This document shows, in pieces, positions 23,223 through 34,139 of a DNA stretch of 64,000 nt. Every line of letters starts with the position of its first letter. Position 1 is the first letter of the stretch. The translations under genes and the position numbers were made by a program. This stretch comes from Sarcophilus harrisii. Its lineage: Eukaryota; Chordata; Mammalia; Dasyuromorphia; Dasyuridae. The notes under the pieces were generated by a model. It saw nothing but the letters and a program-made list of their open reading frames with translations. It did no database searches and was not told where the DNA came from. The stretch is taken from assembly GCF_902635505.1 (NCBI RefSeq), contig NC_045427.1, positions 57,252,539 through 57,316,538 on the forward strand, written 5' to 3'.

Positions 23223-26200
23223 TCAGAGGTTGAGGACTGGCACATCAAAGAGGTCACAGACGCCTTCGCTTTCATCCAGGTTGTAGATGTAGTCGTGGTC
23301 TCCGGGGGGAGGAGAGAGGCGGAGCAGAGGGGCAAACACTGCAGGAGAGAAAGCAGCTCAGGCCCAGTTTGGGCCCGGGGTCTGGCTGCCCACTCCCTGG
23401 GCCGGCAGGCATAGGGGGGACTGGCCAGAGCCCTGCCCCACCCCCACCAGGCTACCCACCTTCTGAGGACATCAACTCCTCCAGCAGCCCGGAATTCATG
23501 CACTCTGGAAGGGGAAAAGGCTTTTGGTACACACTCCTGCTCCTGCTTCGGAAGTCTTATTGGGAGCAGGAGGAACCAGAGCCACAGGGGAGCAGGGAGA
23601 GGGGTGGCCGGGATAGGGGAGGCTCTGGGAATGTGGGCAATCTTGGAGACGAGAGTCCCTGTTCCCAGGGCCTCTGACCCACAGGCTTTACTTCCTTTAT
23701 TTTCCCCGAGATCCCCTTCTGTCAGCCAGCTGGCTGGAAAGGCAGTTAGGCTCAGACAAGCCCAATAAGCCAAAAGGAGCGGAGTCTGGCCCAGAACTGG
23801 AGAGAGAGGAGGCAGCTCTGGGAAGGCTCCCTAGTCTGGGTAGGCGGCTGCCGTTTCGGTCGTCCAAGGCCCCCTCGGGTCTTACTGAAATGCTTCCCCC
23901 CTCCTCAGAGAGGCTAGACCGCCCCCATCGGGCCAGAGAATCACAGCCTTAGCACTCACAGGGACTTTCACTCCCTCAGTTCACAGATGAGAAAGAGCGA
24001 TCAGTGAGCTAGCCAAGTGTCTGAGGCAGGACTGAAACCCAGGCCCACCCGGGGTCCAAGCACGCCACCCCACCCACTCCGTCCCAGCAGCACAGGCGAC
24101 ATCCCAAGAGGGGGCGATCAGAGCGCCGGGAGAATGGTGCAGTCTGGCTGGGGCCCCTACCTCTCGTGGGATCGAACATTTCCGACAGCTCTTTGGGGAG
24201 TTCCAGTACTGAAATAAAAGCCAGAGTCAGGACCTTCACACCCACATCCCACCAACCCCTGGCACCTCCCTACCACCAAGGGACCTGTGGGCCTGGGGTT
24301 GCTGTTCTATCCCACCTCCTCCCAGACCACCAGGAGGACCAGCTGCTGCCACCTTTCCTCCTTCCCCCAAGCCACACTATTGCTGATGTATCTCAAAACC
24401 ACCAGTAAAGAGCCATCAAAGGGTCTACATAAATTCAAGGCTGACTCTAGTTCCAGTCCTGACCACTTCTTTCTCTAAGGAGTGTAGCTCACCTGAACAA
24501 CTCGAAAACTAAGACCTGGGAGGAAAGGGGCAGGAGGGAAAAAGAACCCTGGGGTCCCTCTATTCTCAATGCCGCCTCCCCCCACCCCCACATCCCCAGT
24601 GCAGAGATACACACAGACCCCCGTACGAGCTTGTTCTCCTGCCCTATTCCTCACAGTTCCTCCCTAGGTCCGGATGTCTTCCCTGTCTGTCCCCCTTCTG
24701 GGACGTGTTTGGTCAGGATCTCACACAGCATTTTTGTTCTGCACCCCTCCAACAAGCTACACTGTGTCATGGAGCTGATGTTTCATTCCCACCCTAGACT
24801 GTAAGACCCTGCAGGCAGGGAGCGAGCCTAAGAATAGCTTTATGGTGTTCTCCTGGCACTGAGCACAGGGCTCCCCACGTAGTAAGGTCTGAAGATCGGC
24901 TGTAGGCCTGGAGTCTAGTGTGGTTCTGAGTGCACTGACTCGAGTCACCAAACCTGTTTCCTCATCTCTGCAATGGGAAGGAAAGCCTATCTCCCCTGCT
25001 GACATTACTGAGATGCTGGAGAATTAGAGGAGGAAATGAATGTGAAGGGTGCAAACTGTCACTGTGCAGGAGGTGCTCTGTCAGCACTGTGACTGGCCCA
25101 GTCTGAGGCTCTGCTGCTCAGACTATAAAAGAACACCTTTCTAGGACCCCTGAAGAAGCCTCCTGGGCCATCAGGAGGAAGGGGTTTTGAGGATCTTATG
25201 CCCCTTTCTTCCGCCCGAGTACCAAAGACAAGATTTACATAGGGACAACAGTGACAGACATCAGGAAGAAGGCTTCGCTCTGGCTCTGCCATAATGCACG
25301 TTCACTTCATTCCATGAGCCTCGGTTTCTTCTTCTATCCAATGAAGAAGCTGGACTAGATCGGCCCAGATGGCTCTTTCTGCTCTGCCGTCTCTCACTAG
25401 GAGAGTGGAAGAAGCAGGAGACACAATGAGCCACTGCTCTCCCCATACTTGGCCAAGCAAATACTCACTGCCTGTAGGATCCGGCTTGATTGGCTCAAAA
25501 GAGGTAGAAGGGTTGGGCAAGATGGAGCTGCTGTCCAGTGAGGCCGAGGACTGGAGTGGCTGGGTGTCCAGTGCAGCAGTGGACGCAGCGCCGAGGGTAC
25601 CGAGGACACCGGCATCCTTGCTGTCGGTCCCAGGGCTGCTGCTGCTTCCTGCAACTATACCCCCAATGTGCCACCCCAAAGGTTAAGCCATAGGGTAATA
25701 CATCCTCAAAGCGAGGAGTCCCCAAGTTTCCTCCACCAGGCTGATTCAGCCCCTAGCTCCTTCCCAGTGTAAAAACCAAGGAAATACAACTGAGAATCTA
25801 GAAAGAAGCTAAATCTCAGGGAGGTTGGGGTCAATGGTACGGGTCAGAAAGGGGGTGGCCCTGGAAGCTCTTTCATTATTGATAACAGTTTCCAGAACAA
25901 GAGAAGTACTAAAGTCTCTGAAAACAAAGGACTTTGTATTAACATGGATATTAATAGGATAAGGAAAAAATGCTGCATTGAGTTTCCAAAAATCAGGTAT
26001 GCAAGTTAACGATCCCCATTGGGAGGGCATGCTGAGAGGAGCCTAGAAGCAGTGAATCCCCCCCAAGTCCTGATTTCAGGGCTAGACATCGTGTCAGGAA
26101 GGATGGCCTTAGCTCAAGTCACAGTTTGGCCACAGGAGCACAGCCAGCTGAGGGACCTTGGAACGAGGCCACTGCAGGATGACCTGGAGGAGCTGAGCTT

Positions 26201-29200
26201 GATGAACTTACCAAGTTTAGAAAAGAGAGGGCACAATTCTTGCCTTTGAATGTCTACAGGATTACCTCAGAAGGGTCGGGCTCATTCAATGTGGTGATTC
26301 CATCATGAGGTGTAGAAGACTTACAAGGAAGAACTTCTAATCCTCATGGATTGTTCAGAGTACAAATGGGCTGCTTCAGATGATCTCTGAACAATGGAAG
26401 TTTCCCCCAGCCCCAGGGGGCTTGGGGAACTTCTGCTCCCCTGGTTAAGAACCAGGAATGTGAATATGCTTTTCTTTCTTTTTTCTTTTTTTTATATTTT
26501 GATAACACATAATTGGGGAAAAAATAAAATATTTTAAAAATATTTTGCTAACTGGATTTCAATCTAAGTGGTTTCCTTATTAATCACATGTATTATTTTA
26601 CATCCTAAAATCTTGATTCCAATATAAGGCTTATGGATCCCCCTAGACTACCTCCAAAGGAATCCAGGTCACACACAACATAGGCAAGAATCCCTGCTGT
26701 CAGGAGAATTCTGCCTGGGGTGGAGGCTGGACCCAAAGTTTATCACCTGATGCAAACAGAGGCTCCAAGTCTCATGTGAGCTGACCTTCTATCCTTCTAT
26801 CCTGTCTAACCCAGTACAGGCTCCTCCCTCCCTCTAGTCTCTCTTACCTGGGCTGGCTGCTGGCTGCCCAACGGCACTCTGGTCCTGGGTGCTGGTTGGA
26901 GTGGAGGGACGGGGGCTGCTGGGGATTGAGGTCTCCTGGTGTTGAGAGGGCGCTGGTCTTGGCTGTGGAGGGGAAGGAATGGCTGCCTGGCACTGAAGGA
27001 GATCCTCAGGAGGAGGCACAGGGACCACCACGGGGGGAGAGCTCCATGCGTCCTTGTTCACCAGCAGCACGTCGATGGGGCCACTTGTACTCCTCAAGTG
27101 GATCTGATACTTCTTCTGCCCATTTAGGCCCTAGGGAGCCAAAGAACTTGGCTCAGAGCTGACAGCAAGGGCAACTGGAGAGAAGAGCCTGGCCAAGAGG
27201 AGAGCCTCTGCCTCACGTGTCAAAGCTCAGGAACCCCCTTTCAGCCAGCCTCCCTTCTGCCACCAGGGTCTCTCCAGATGTCAGTTCTCTCTCCATGCCC
27301 TCCCCTGCTCCACCCACCCTATTCCTGACTTATCAGCCTTAGCAGCTGCTGCTCTCTGCAGCCTATGCCTGTCACCTCTCTCCAAAATGCACCCACCTCA
27401 GGGACTGGCACTTCCAGGCTGGTACCTGATGGGGCCCGAATAGCCAACAGAGTGTCCCCTGGAACACAGATAGCAAGTTGTAGTTGAGAACAGGACCTCT
27501 GTCTGCAAAGGCTGAGGGCAGACAAGGGGATAAAGCCACAGCAGGTAGATATGCTATGGGGGACTTTGAACCCTCTGTTTCTACCTCAGCCCACCAAAAT
27601 CAATCCAGCTTCCTTTGGGGGAGGGCTGGACTGTCTCAGTCTCTTCAAGAAAAGGGTCCCAAGAACGATGAACAACACAAATCCTGAATCAAGGATGAAG
27701 ATCTCCCCAGGAAGTTCCACAAGTTTCTGATGCACTTCTGGTTCTGTTTTCCCCAAGTTCCTACCTGGGTATAAGCTTTCATTTTGTATTGCCTGGAACT
27801 TCAAATGCTGGCCCTCAGAATGTGAGAAGAAAGGGCCTAGCCCTGCCCAGAAACCCAATCAATCTGGATAAGCCAAAGCTAAACGAACCACTTCAATCCC
27901 TAAGACAGACAATACATCACTCCTGGCAGAAGAAAACAAAGCCTTCACCCTCTGCCTCTTGTGGCCAGGAATCCCTATATACTGAGATTCAGACCACACC
28001 AAGTCAGAGAGCCAACTGCCTCTTCAAACTCACTCCAACTCTGCAAAGAAGGCCCTTCTGTACACAGATGACAAAGGGATAAAATCACACTGAGAATAAA
28101 TGATAGGGAAACAGTGAGAAAGTCAGAAGACCTCCCAGCTCTGGCTCTTTACTGGAGACTGCTTCCTTATCAAATACTTTAACACGCTGCTCACCAAGCA
28201 GATACAGCCAAGGTCAAGGTCCAACTCCTAGGCCCCAAACCCCTGCAGGTCCAACAGCATTGAGGTCAAGATTTCACTTTCTCTTTCCCACATGCCTCAA
28301 CTTTCATTCAATTTGTCCTGACTAAGCTACAGTCATCCTCTATCACAAATGGCACGGCATAATGAAAACAATAAATTGGAAGGTGAAGGGGCCTAGTTTT
28401 AAATCCTGTGTCTGCCCTGCCATTAAGTTGAAACATGACCTTAAAGCAAATCAGTTCCTGTGCTGCAGATACAAGCTCGGTGTTGCACTGGAGTCAGACC
28501 TATGTTTCAAATCTGGCCTTGGACACTCCTGGCTGTATGACTCTAAGCAAGTCACTTAATCTCTGCTTCAGTTTCCTCCCAGGATTGTTATAAGAGTAAA
28601 ATGAAATATTTGTAAAGTCTTACGTAAATATCCACCATTATGATTAACATTGGGCTTCATTTTATTCATCTATAAAATGAGGTAGGGCTAGATAACTTCC
28701 TCTTCAATTTCAGTATTTAATGTCCTTTCTGGCTCTGTTCTACTGATGAAGGGAAACCACAGGTAGTGTTTTCCCCCATAGAACCTGAGCTATAAATGCA
28801 CCGACTAGCAACAACCTCCTTCTGACAGACACTCCTCCTCAGTCACCCATTACCTGGCAGGTGCTCACAGTGACCACCAGGCTCTGTGGAGAACAATGAC
28901 TTCTCTTAGGCAGGTCACGGTATCACCATGGAAGAATATAGGTCGCTTCAGCTTTCTCCAAGCTCCAGCCACCCACAACACCTACCCTGCTCACAGACAT
29001 GTCACAGTTCTCATGAGCAACTGGTTGGAAGTCAGGGCATGGGGTGTCCAATAAATGGGAATCCCCAGAAACTCAAGACCAACCTCCCAGTTCCTTCCCC
29101 TAGGCAGAACAAAGAGGAACTTACTTAGGCAAGAGTAGCAAGCCTCCACCCCCTAGTCCCAGCCCTACCACCTCTGCCAGATCACCACATTCTGAACTGC

Positions 29201-31789
29201 AGACCACAAAGTTGCCACAGCTGCCAGATCAGTCCTCTGATCTGTCACCACATTAGTGACCCTTTCCCCTTGAAAACCTTCCACTTCTGCTTGGGTGAAT
29301 GGAGGGAGGGGGGAAGGGAATGTTGAAAAGAGAGCATTCAACCATCCAGGTTTGCTCACTTACCCGTAAAACATTTGCAGATATCCTCATGAGTCACATA
29401 AGCTAAAGTGCCAGGGGTTAAGGAGAAGAGCCAAAAGGTCTGCCAGGAGGGGAGAGAGGCCGTGAGGTTAGACTACTAAGACAGATGAGAGAGAATGTCT
29501 ATACCTTCCTTCCAGCTCTGGAGTTCCACATGGTACTGAAAGGAAGGCAAGTTCAGAAACCCTGCAGCTATAGAGCCAAATCCACAGAAAGGGCAAATCC
29601 CCCAAAGCAAAGACACCAGCTCCTTGCCTTTGCCTCCAGTTCAAGCCAGACATGGGACAAGCATGAGAATAAATGCTATGTCCAGACCATCTCCTGATGT
29701 CTCTAAGAAAGTACTGACAAATTTAATCTGAGTGCACAGAGGGTCCAAGCAGGAGGGACAGTGACAAGAAGCCGTCCCAAAGGGAAATGACAGGAAAGAG
29801 ATTGGTTCTGGGACCAGTACTTGAGAGCCAGCATCAGATTTGAACTGAGGGGTTCCCGAGTCATGGTGTCATAGAAAGCACATGGCCCTGGAGTCAGGAG
29901 CCCTGGTTTTTAATCCCAGCTAAAGCTTTTAAGTCACTTCCCCTCTCTGGAGCTATTTCTTGTTCAGTAAAATGTAGATAATACTTATGCTACTTTCCTC
30001 ATTGAATTGTAGTGGGGAAAATATTTTGTAAACCCTAAAGCCCTAGAAAACAGGAACCCTTAGTACTGGCACTATTCTTTTAGTCTACTTTTAAAAAACT
30101 ATTCTGCAATTTTCTATCTTTCTTTGCCAACACCCAAAACTCTTCAGGGTGCGGCCTGACTGTATCTCTTCACTACTGAGACCAGCCCTTGCCTTTCCTT
30201 GCCCAGCCTAAATGGCTGATTTCCTAATCCCTGGGCCTAGCAGCTCTGACCCCACTGACCTAGCAGTGAATTCCACTTAGGACCCTTACAGCTGTATTGC
30301 TTTACCCAAGGTGGCTCAACTCTCAGAGCTCAGGTGCAGATGGTTCTTACACTACTGATCCCACAGGACTGTTTAAGAAAAGCACTCTGTCAGCCCTGAG
30401 GAGCAGCCAAAACGGAAACTGGTCAAGTCTAACCCAGGACAGTGAACGTGGAGAAAAACCAGACAAAAATTAAAGAGGGAGAGGGAGGCCCTGGAAGGAT
30501 ATCAGTTGTTCTGCACATCCTCAGTGACGTTCCGGATGCTCTGCTGGACCCACACCTTGTGCTGGTCCAGCTCCTGCTCCCGCTGCTGAAGCTCCTCAAT
30601 TTCAGCCTTCAACTCGATGAGCTTGTCTGCTATTTCCCTCGTGTTACAGCCAGGTCCCACACCCCTATATCCGATCCCCAGGTGGGGAGAGAGGAGTGAG
30701 ATGGGACCTACCCTCCAATGACCTCTGCCCCTAGCATACCCGCCTCCTCCTCCCCCACCTGCCTCGCTCTTCTGAGAATTCTTCCCCCACTCACTTCCAC
30801 TGGATACTGTTCTTGGACTTCTTTTCTATCAGCCCAATCCCTTCCAGGACATTGGTGATGTCATAGATTCTCCGCTTCTGCCGCACTGCCAAGGTGTCTG
30901 CTGCCTATTGGAGGAAAAGAGGAGACCTCAGTGTGTCCCAAGGTTCAGGGCGGCCCAGAGCATCTTCTTAGCCTCCTACGGCTCCTGGAGGCCTCTGCAC
31001 CTGTGCCCGACAGGTGGGCCCTTGGGAAACACTCCCGCTTCAGGCTTCAGTCCAGCGGGTTTCCCTTCCAGAGACCCAGGCCTCCCTCCTTCCCCTGCTT
31101 TCCCCCTTTCCGGAGGGGCTCCCCTCCCCAGGCTGGTCGCCAGCCCCGGCTCCGTTCCTGCAGCCCCTCGGACCTCCCTCCCCCACCTCCCTGACCGTTG
31201 GTCCAGCGTCCACCTTCCCGGGTGGAAGGACTTCTCTCTTAACGAGCACTTGGGAAGCTCCGACTGGGCGCCAGGCACTGCGCTAACCGGGGCTGCCCCC
31301 CAAAGCCAAGGCGGCCCCTGCCCCCGGAGAGCCCCCGGTCTAACGGGGAGACCAGCGTTCCGAGCCGGGTGAGCAGCCCAGGGGGGGCTTTCTGCACAGC
31401 GCGAAGGGAGCCAGGAGGCGGAGACGGGCGGGGAGCGCTGCTTCCACCGACGCCCCCTCGGCGTCTCCGCCGCCGCTCCCCGTCCCCGGCCCTCGCTTCT
31501 CCCCGTGCCCGGCCCCCGCGGCCCCAGCCCGTGCATCCCCGGCCCCCGCCTCTCCCCGTGCCCGGCCCCCGCGGCCCCCGCGGCCCCGCCCGTGCATCCC
31601 CGGCCCCCGCCGCTCCCCGGGGCCCCCGCTCCGGAGCCGGGTGCGCACCAGTTTCAGGTCGAGGACTCCGTCCTTGGCCTCCTGCAGGAGCGACACGAAT
31701 TTGGTCGTGAGCAGCCCCAGGCTCTTCTCGTGCCGACTCGGAGTCCCGGGAGGCGGCGGCGGCGGCGCCTGCGGCCCGGACTCCGCCAT
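23223..31789 (-). CDS. E2F4: Transcription factor E2F4
   Basis: Nuclear DP-partnered factor that binds E2F sites and, with p107/p130, represses cell-cycle genes. Ten coding exons in transcript order: 31789-31649, 30904-30795, 30664-30503, 29407-29364, 27458-27397, 27130-26848, 25648-25469, 24208-24161, 23504-23460 and 23338-23223. Phases close, giving 396 aa; human is about 413. The winged-helix DNA-binding domain includes [21 protein letters not shown] heptad dimerisation helix ([15 protein letters not shown]) and the marked box ([10 protein letters not shown]) follow. The C-terminus carries the pocket-protein site ([13 protein letters not shown]). Start ATG has a good context (gccATGG). The third intron is AT-AC. 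The human serine run is reduced to three residues. The exon at 25469 ends GGC-A, giving Gly-Ile where human has Gly-Val. Confidence 0.96.
24920..25085 (+). repeat. MIR-like SINE
   Basis: 'cctgtttcctcatctctgca', 'atgggaa' and 'attactgagatgctggag' give the usual 3' half of a MIR-type SINE. It is intronic in E2F4. Confidence 0.45.
28485..28645 (+). repeat. MIR-like SINE
   Basis: It reads 'tggagtcagacctatg', 'ctggctgtatgactct', 'aagcaagtcacttaatctct', 'cagtttcctc' and 'gattgttataag'. It lies in the E2F4 intron between 27458 and 29364. Confidence 0.65.
29408..30502 (-). other. U12-type AT-AC intron of E2F4
   Basis: Read on the E2F4 strand, the intron starts ATATCCTT right after AACAACTG and ends CCTGGCAC before TTTAGC. 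The block TCCTTAAC, a perfect U12 branch-site match, lies at plus 29417-29424, about ten bases from the terminal AC. Only these boundaries give the conserved reading [12 protein letters not shown]; any GT-AG choice nearby breaks the frame or hits the in-frame TGA. Minor-spliceosome introns in E2F genes are known, as I recall. Confidence 0.92.
29865..30055 (+). repeat. MIR-like SINE inside the AT-AC intron
   Basis: 'ccctggagtcaggagccctg', 'aagtcacttcccc', 'agtaaaatgtagataat' and 'attttgtaaaccctaaag' mark a MIR-type copy, antisense to E2F4. Confidence 0.6.
31240..31350 (+). repeat. THER1-like SINE fragment in E2F4 intron 1
   Basis: It contains 'gagcacttgg', 'gcgccaggcactgcgctaac' and 'gagagcccccggtctaacgg', a GC-rich version of the 'increasing-age interval / size / total' SINE core. 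It sits beside the CpG-rich promoter. Confidence 0.5.
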
Positions 31790-32330
31790 GGCAGCCTGCC
31801 TCCCTAAGCCCAGGCCAGGCCGGCGCCCGCCGCCTGCCGCCGCCACTTCCGCTTCCGCTCCCCAGTGCCCGGCCGGCGGCCGCCGCGACACTTCGCTCCG
31901 CGCTTCCGTTCCAGCGGAGCTGGAGGCCTGCGCGCGCGTGCGTGCGCCCCTGCCGACCGGCCTCTTCAAGCTCCGGGCGCCCTCAGGGACCGTCTGCTGT
32001 TCCGGCTCCCACGAGGAGCCGCAGAATCCCAGGGACCGTGGGGAAAAGCCCGGCGACAACAAGCCGGGCCGGGCCCCCCGCAGACCTGGCGCGGGACGCT
32101 CGGGGGCCGCGTCACGTGGCGCCCTCGCGGGGCCCGCCCGGGCCTCGGACGCGCCGGGGGGGGGGCGCAGCTTATCTGTCTGGGCCAAGGCCGCTCGAGG
32201 CCGCCGGAGATAGGGCGCAGGACCGGGGGCTGCCGAGCCGTCAGGGACGCTCATAAACACCTGCCCCGTGCCCGCGCCGCGCCCGGCTCCGACTGCCCCC
32301 CGACCAGCCCCGCCTCCGTTTCCCAGTGTG
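31380..32330 (-). promoter_or_regulatory. E2F4 CpG island and promoter
   Basis: CpG-dense DNA covers E2F4 exon 1 and about 0.5 kb upstream. Two adjacent ETS-type sites (CGGAAG on the E2F4 strand, at plus 31844-31858) lie about 60 bases upstream of the start codon. No TATA box is visible. The transcription start was not located. Confidence 0.6.
31495..31625. repeat. GC-rich tandem duplication in E2F4 intron 1
   Basis: Two copies of a 52- to 62-base unit (about 31499-31550 and 31552-31613), the second carrying an extra 'ccgcgg' step. Near-pure CpG/C-rich sequence directly downstream of E2F4 exon 1. Confidence 0.7.
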
Positions 32331-32629
32331 CAAAATGGGCATTCTAATAGCCCCGCCTCCCAGGGCTGTTGTAATGAAAGCCGCGGGCTTTTGTTTCTTA
32401 GCCCTTGTACAGTTCCCCTCTTCTGTAACTCGCGTGACCCGCTCTCTCCCCGGTCTGGTCCGCGGCCGGAGTCCCGGGGACCCCCGACCGCTCTCCTCTC
32501 AGCCCGACGCCAGCACTCTTCCTGCTCCGTCTGACTGCGGGGTTCCAGACCCCTCACCACACCCCCAGGCCCTGTGGCCCCAGACTGCCCGCCGGGGGGC
32601 TGGGCGTGATGCCCTGCGCCCTCCCCCCC

Positions 32630-32960
32630 TTACCGGGCACGGATCTCCTCCCCCCTCCCCCCCTTACAGGGCACGGATCTCCCCCTCCCCTCACAGGGGC
32701 ACGGTTCCCTCCCCTTACAGGGCACGGATCTCCTCCTCCTCCCCTTACAGGGCACGGATCTCCTCCCCCTCCCCCTCACAGGGCACGGATCTCCTCCCCT
32801 CCCCACTTACAGGGCAGGATCCCTCCCCTTACAGGGCACGGATCTCCTCCCCCTCCCCCACTCACAGGGCACGGATCTCCTCCCCCTTACAGGGCACGGA
32901 TCTCCTCCCCTCCCCTTACAGGGCACGGATCTCCTCCCCTCCCCCTCACAGTGCAGTTAT
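32630..32960. repeat. Minisatellite upstream of E2F4/EXOC3L1
   Basis: About eleven units of 23-33 bases, each built as C/T-rich spacer, then 'ttacag' or 'tcacag', then 'ggcacggatctcctcc'. Units differ by spacer length and a few substitutions. The array is within the divergent E2F4-EXOC3L1 interval. Confidence 0.9.
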
Positions 32961-34139
32961 TTGCGGGCTGTCTCCCCCATTAGGAAGAAGGCTACCTGAG
33001 GTTTTTGTTTCTTTTAACTTCCATTTTATCGAAGTGATTAGCACCGTGCGGGCACAGTGGTTAAGTGCTCAGTAATGGGGTTGACTGACACTACTGCAAA
33101 GAAGAATCTTCCCTGGGTGGGGATAAACTTCAGCAACTCTTCTCCTCTCCATCCTCCTTCTGTGCCCAGGTAGAAGAGGAGGGGGCTGTGGGTTGGTCCC
33201 TTGGGGCATCCCTGCAGCTGGATGAGGCCAGAGGTGCTCCCCTTGGTCACACCCATACAGTGTGATCCTCTCTCACGTTCTGTCCCGATGAATTTATCCA
33301 AACACTTGTTATGATGCCCAGCCTCTGCTGCTGGAGGGCTCTGCCCTGCCCTCTCTGTTTTCTCCCCCACAGTGGCAGGGGAATAGTCAATCCTAAATTG
33401 TTTTTTTTTTTTTTTTTTTTTGCTATGGTTACAGCAGGCAGGAAGAGAAAGGAAGTATATATGAGGGAGGGATGGAGACAGAAGTAATGTCTGTCCCCTC
33501 CTCTCCCTTTCTCTCTTTACTTCCAGCTATTTCCTATACCCCTAACTTCTACTAATCCCCAGGAAAAAGAATAAAGTAAAGAAAGTGAGATTGGGCAGCA
33601 CAAATCTGCTGGGGTCCATTTGGGAAGAGGGGATGCTCTAGGACATGAGTTGGGGGTCAGAAAGCCAGACTTTGAGGACACAAGCTAAGTGACTATGATA
33701 CCGCCACTTCCCTGGAGGGGACGTAGACAGTAGCTGTAGCTGTAGGTGACACAAATGTCACACTAAAGGCTTACTTCATGATGAGGGTGCCCAGGCTAAG
33801 GCTGGCACTCGGAGCTTTCCCCACTGCCCTCATCCATCTAGACATTATGGATCATCCACAGGGCATTTCCCAGCAGCTCCAGTGCCCACCCCTTCACCTT
33901 CAGTCCCTCCTCCACCCTCACCCGCCCCAACACACACTCCTCCCTCCCATATCCTGAGTAGGCTGGGCAGGAACCAAGCTGCCCCAGAGGAGCCTGCCTG
34001 GAGAAGAATCCGCTTTGGCTTTTAAGCTGAGCTGAGCTTCCTCCATATTCAAGCTGAAGCTATCTCCTCATCCCCTAACATCTAGGCTCAGTTCCAATAC
34101 CAGGCCTACCACCCCTCTTCCTTCACTGCTGCCTGAGCC
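32961..34139. other. EXOC3L1 upstream region
   Basis: No gene is seen. A poly-T run lies at 33399-33421. The 300 bases before the EXOC3L1 start are C/T-rich and could hold its promoter and 5' UTR. No CpG island is present on this side, which suggests a tissue-restricted rather than housekeeping promoter. Confidence 0.4.

Noticed and set aside
31340-32560. Long minus-strand open frame of 406 codons over E2F4 exon 1
   Set aside because: It is open because the region is CpG-rich. Only the 47 codons of E2F4 exon 1 inside it match a known protein; the upstream part is promoter and the downstream part is intron.
32326-33075. Plus-strand frame rich in Ser/Pro repeats
   Set aside because: It is translation of the minisatellite at 32630-32960; units differ in length and no family is recognisable.
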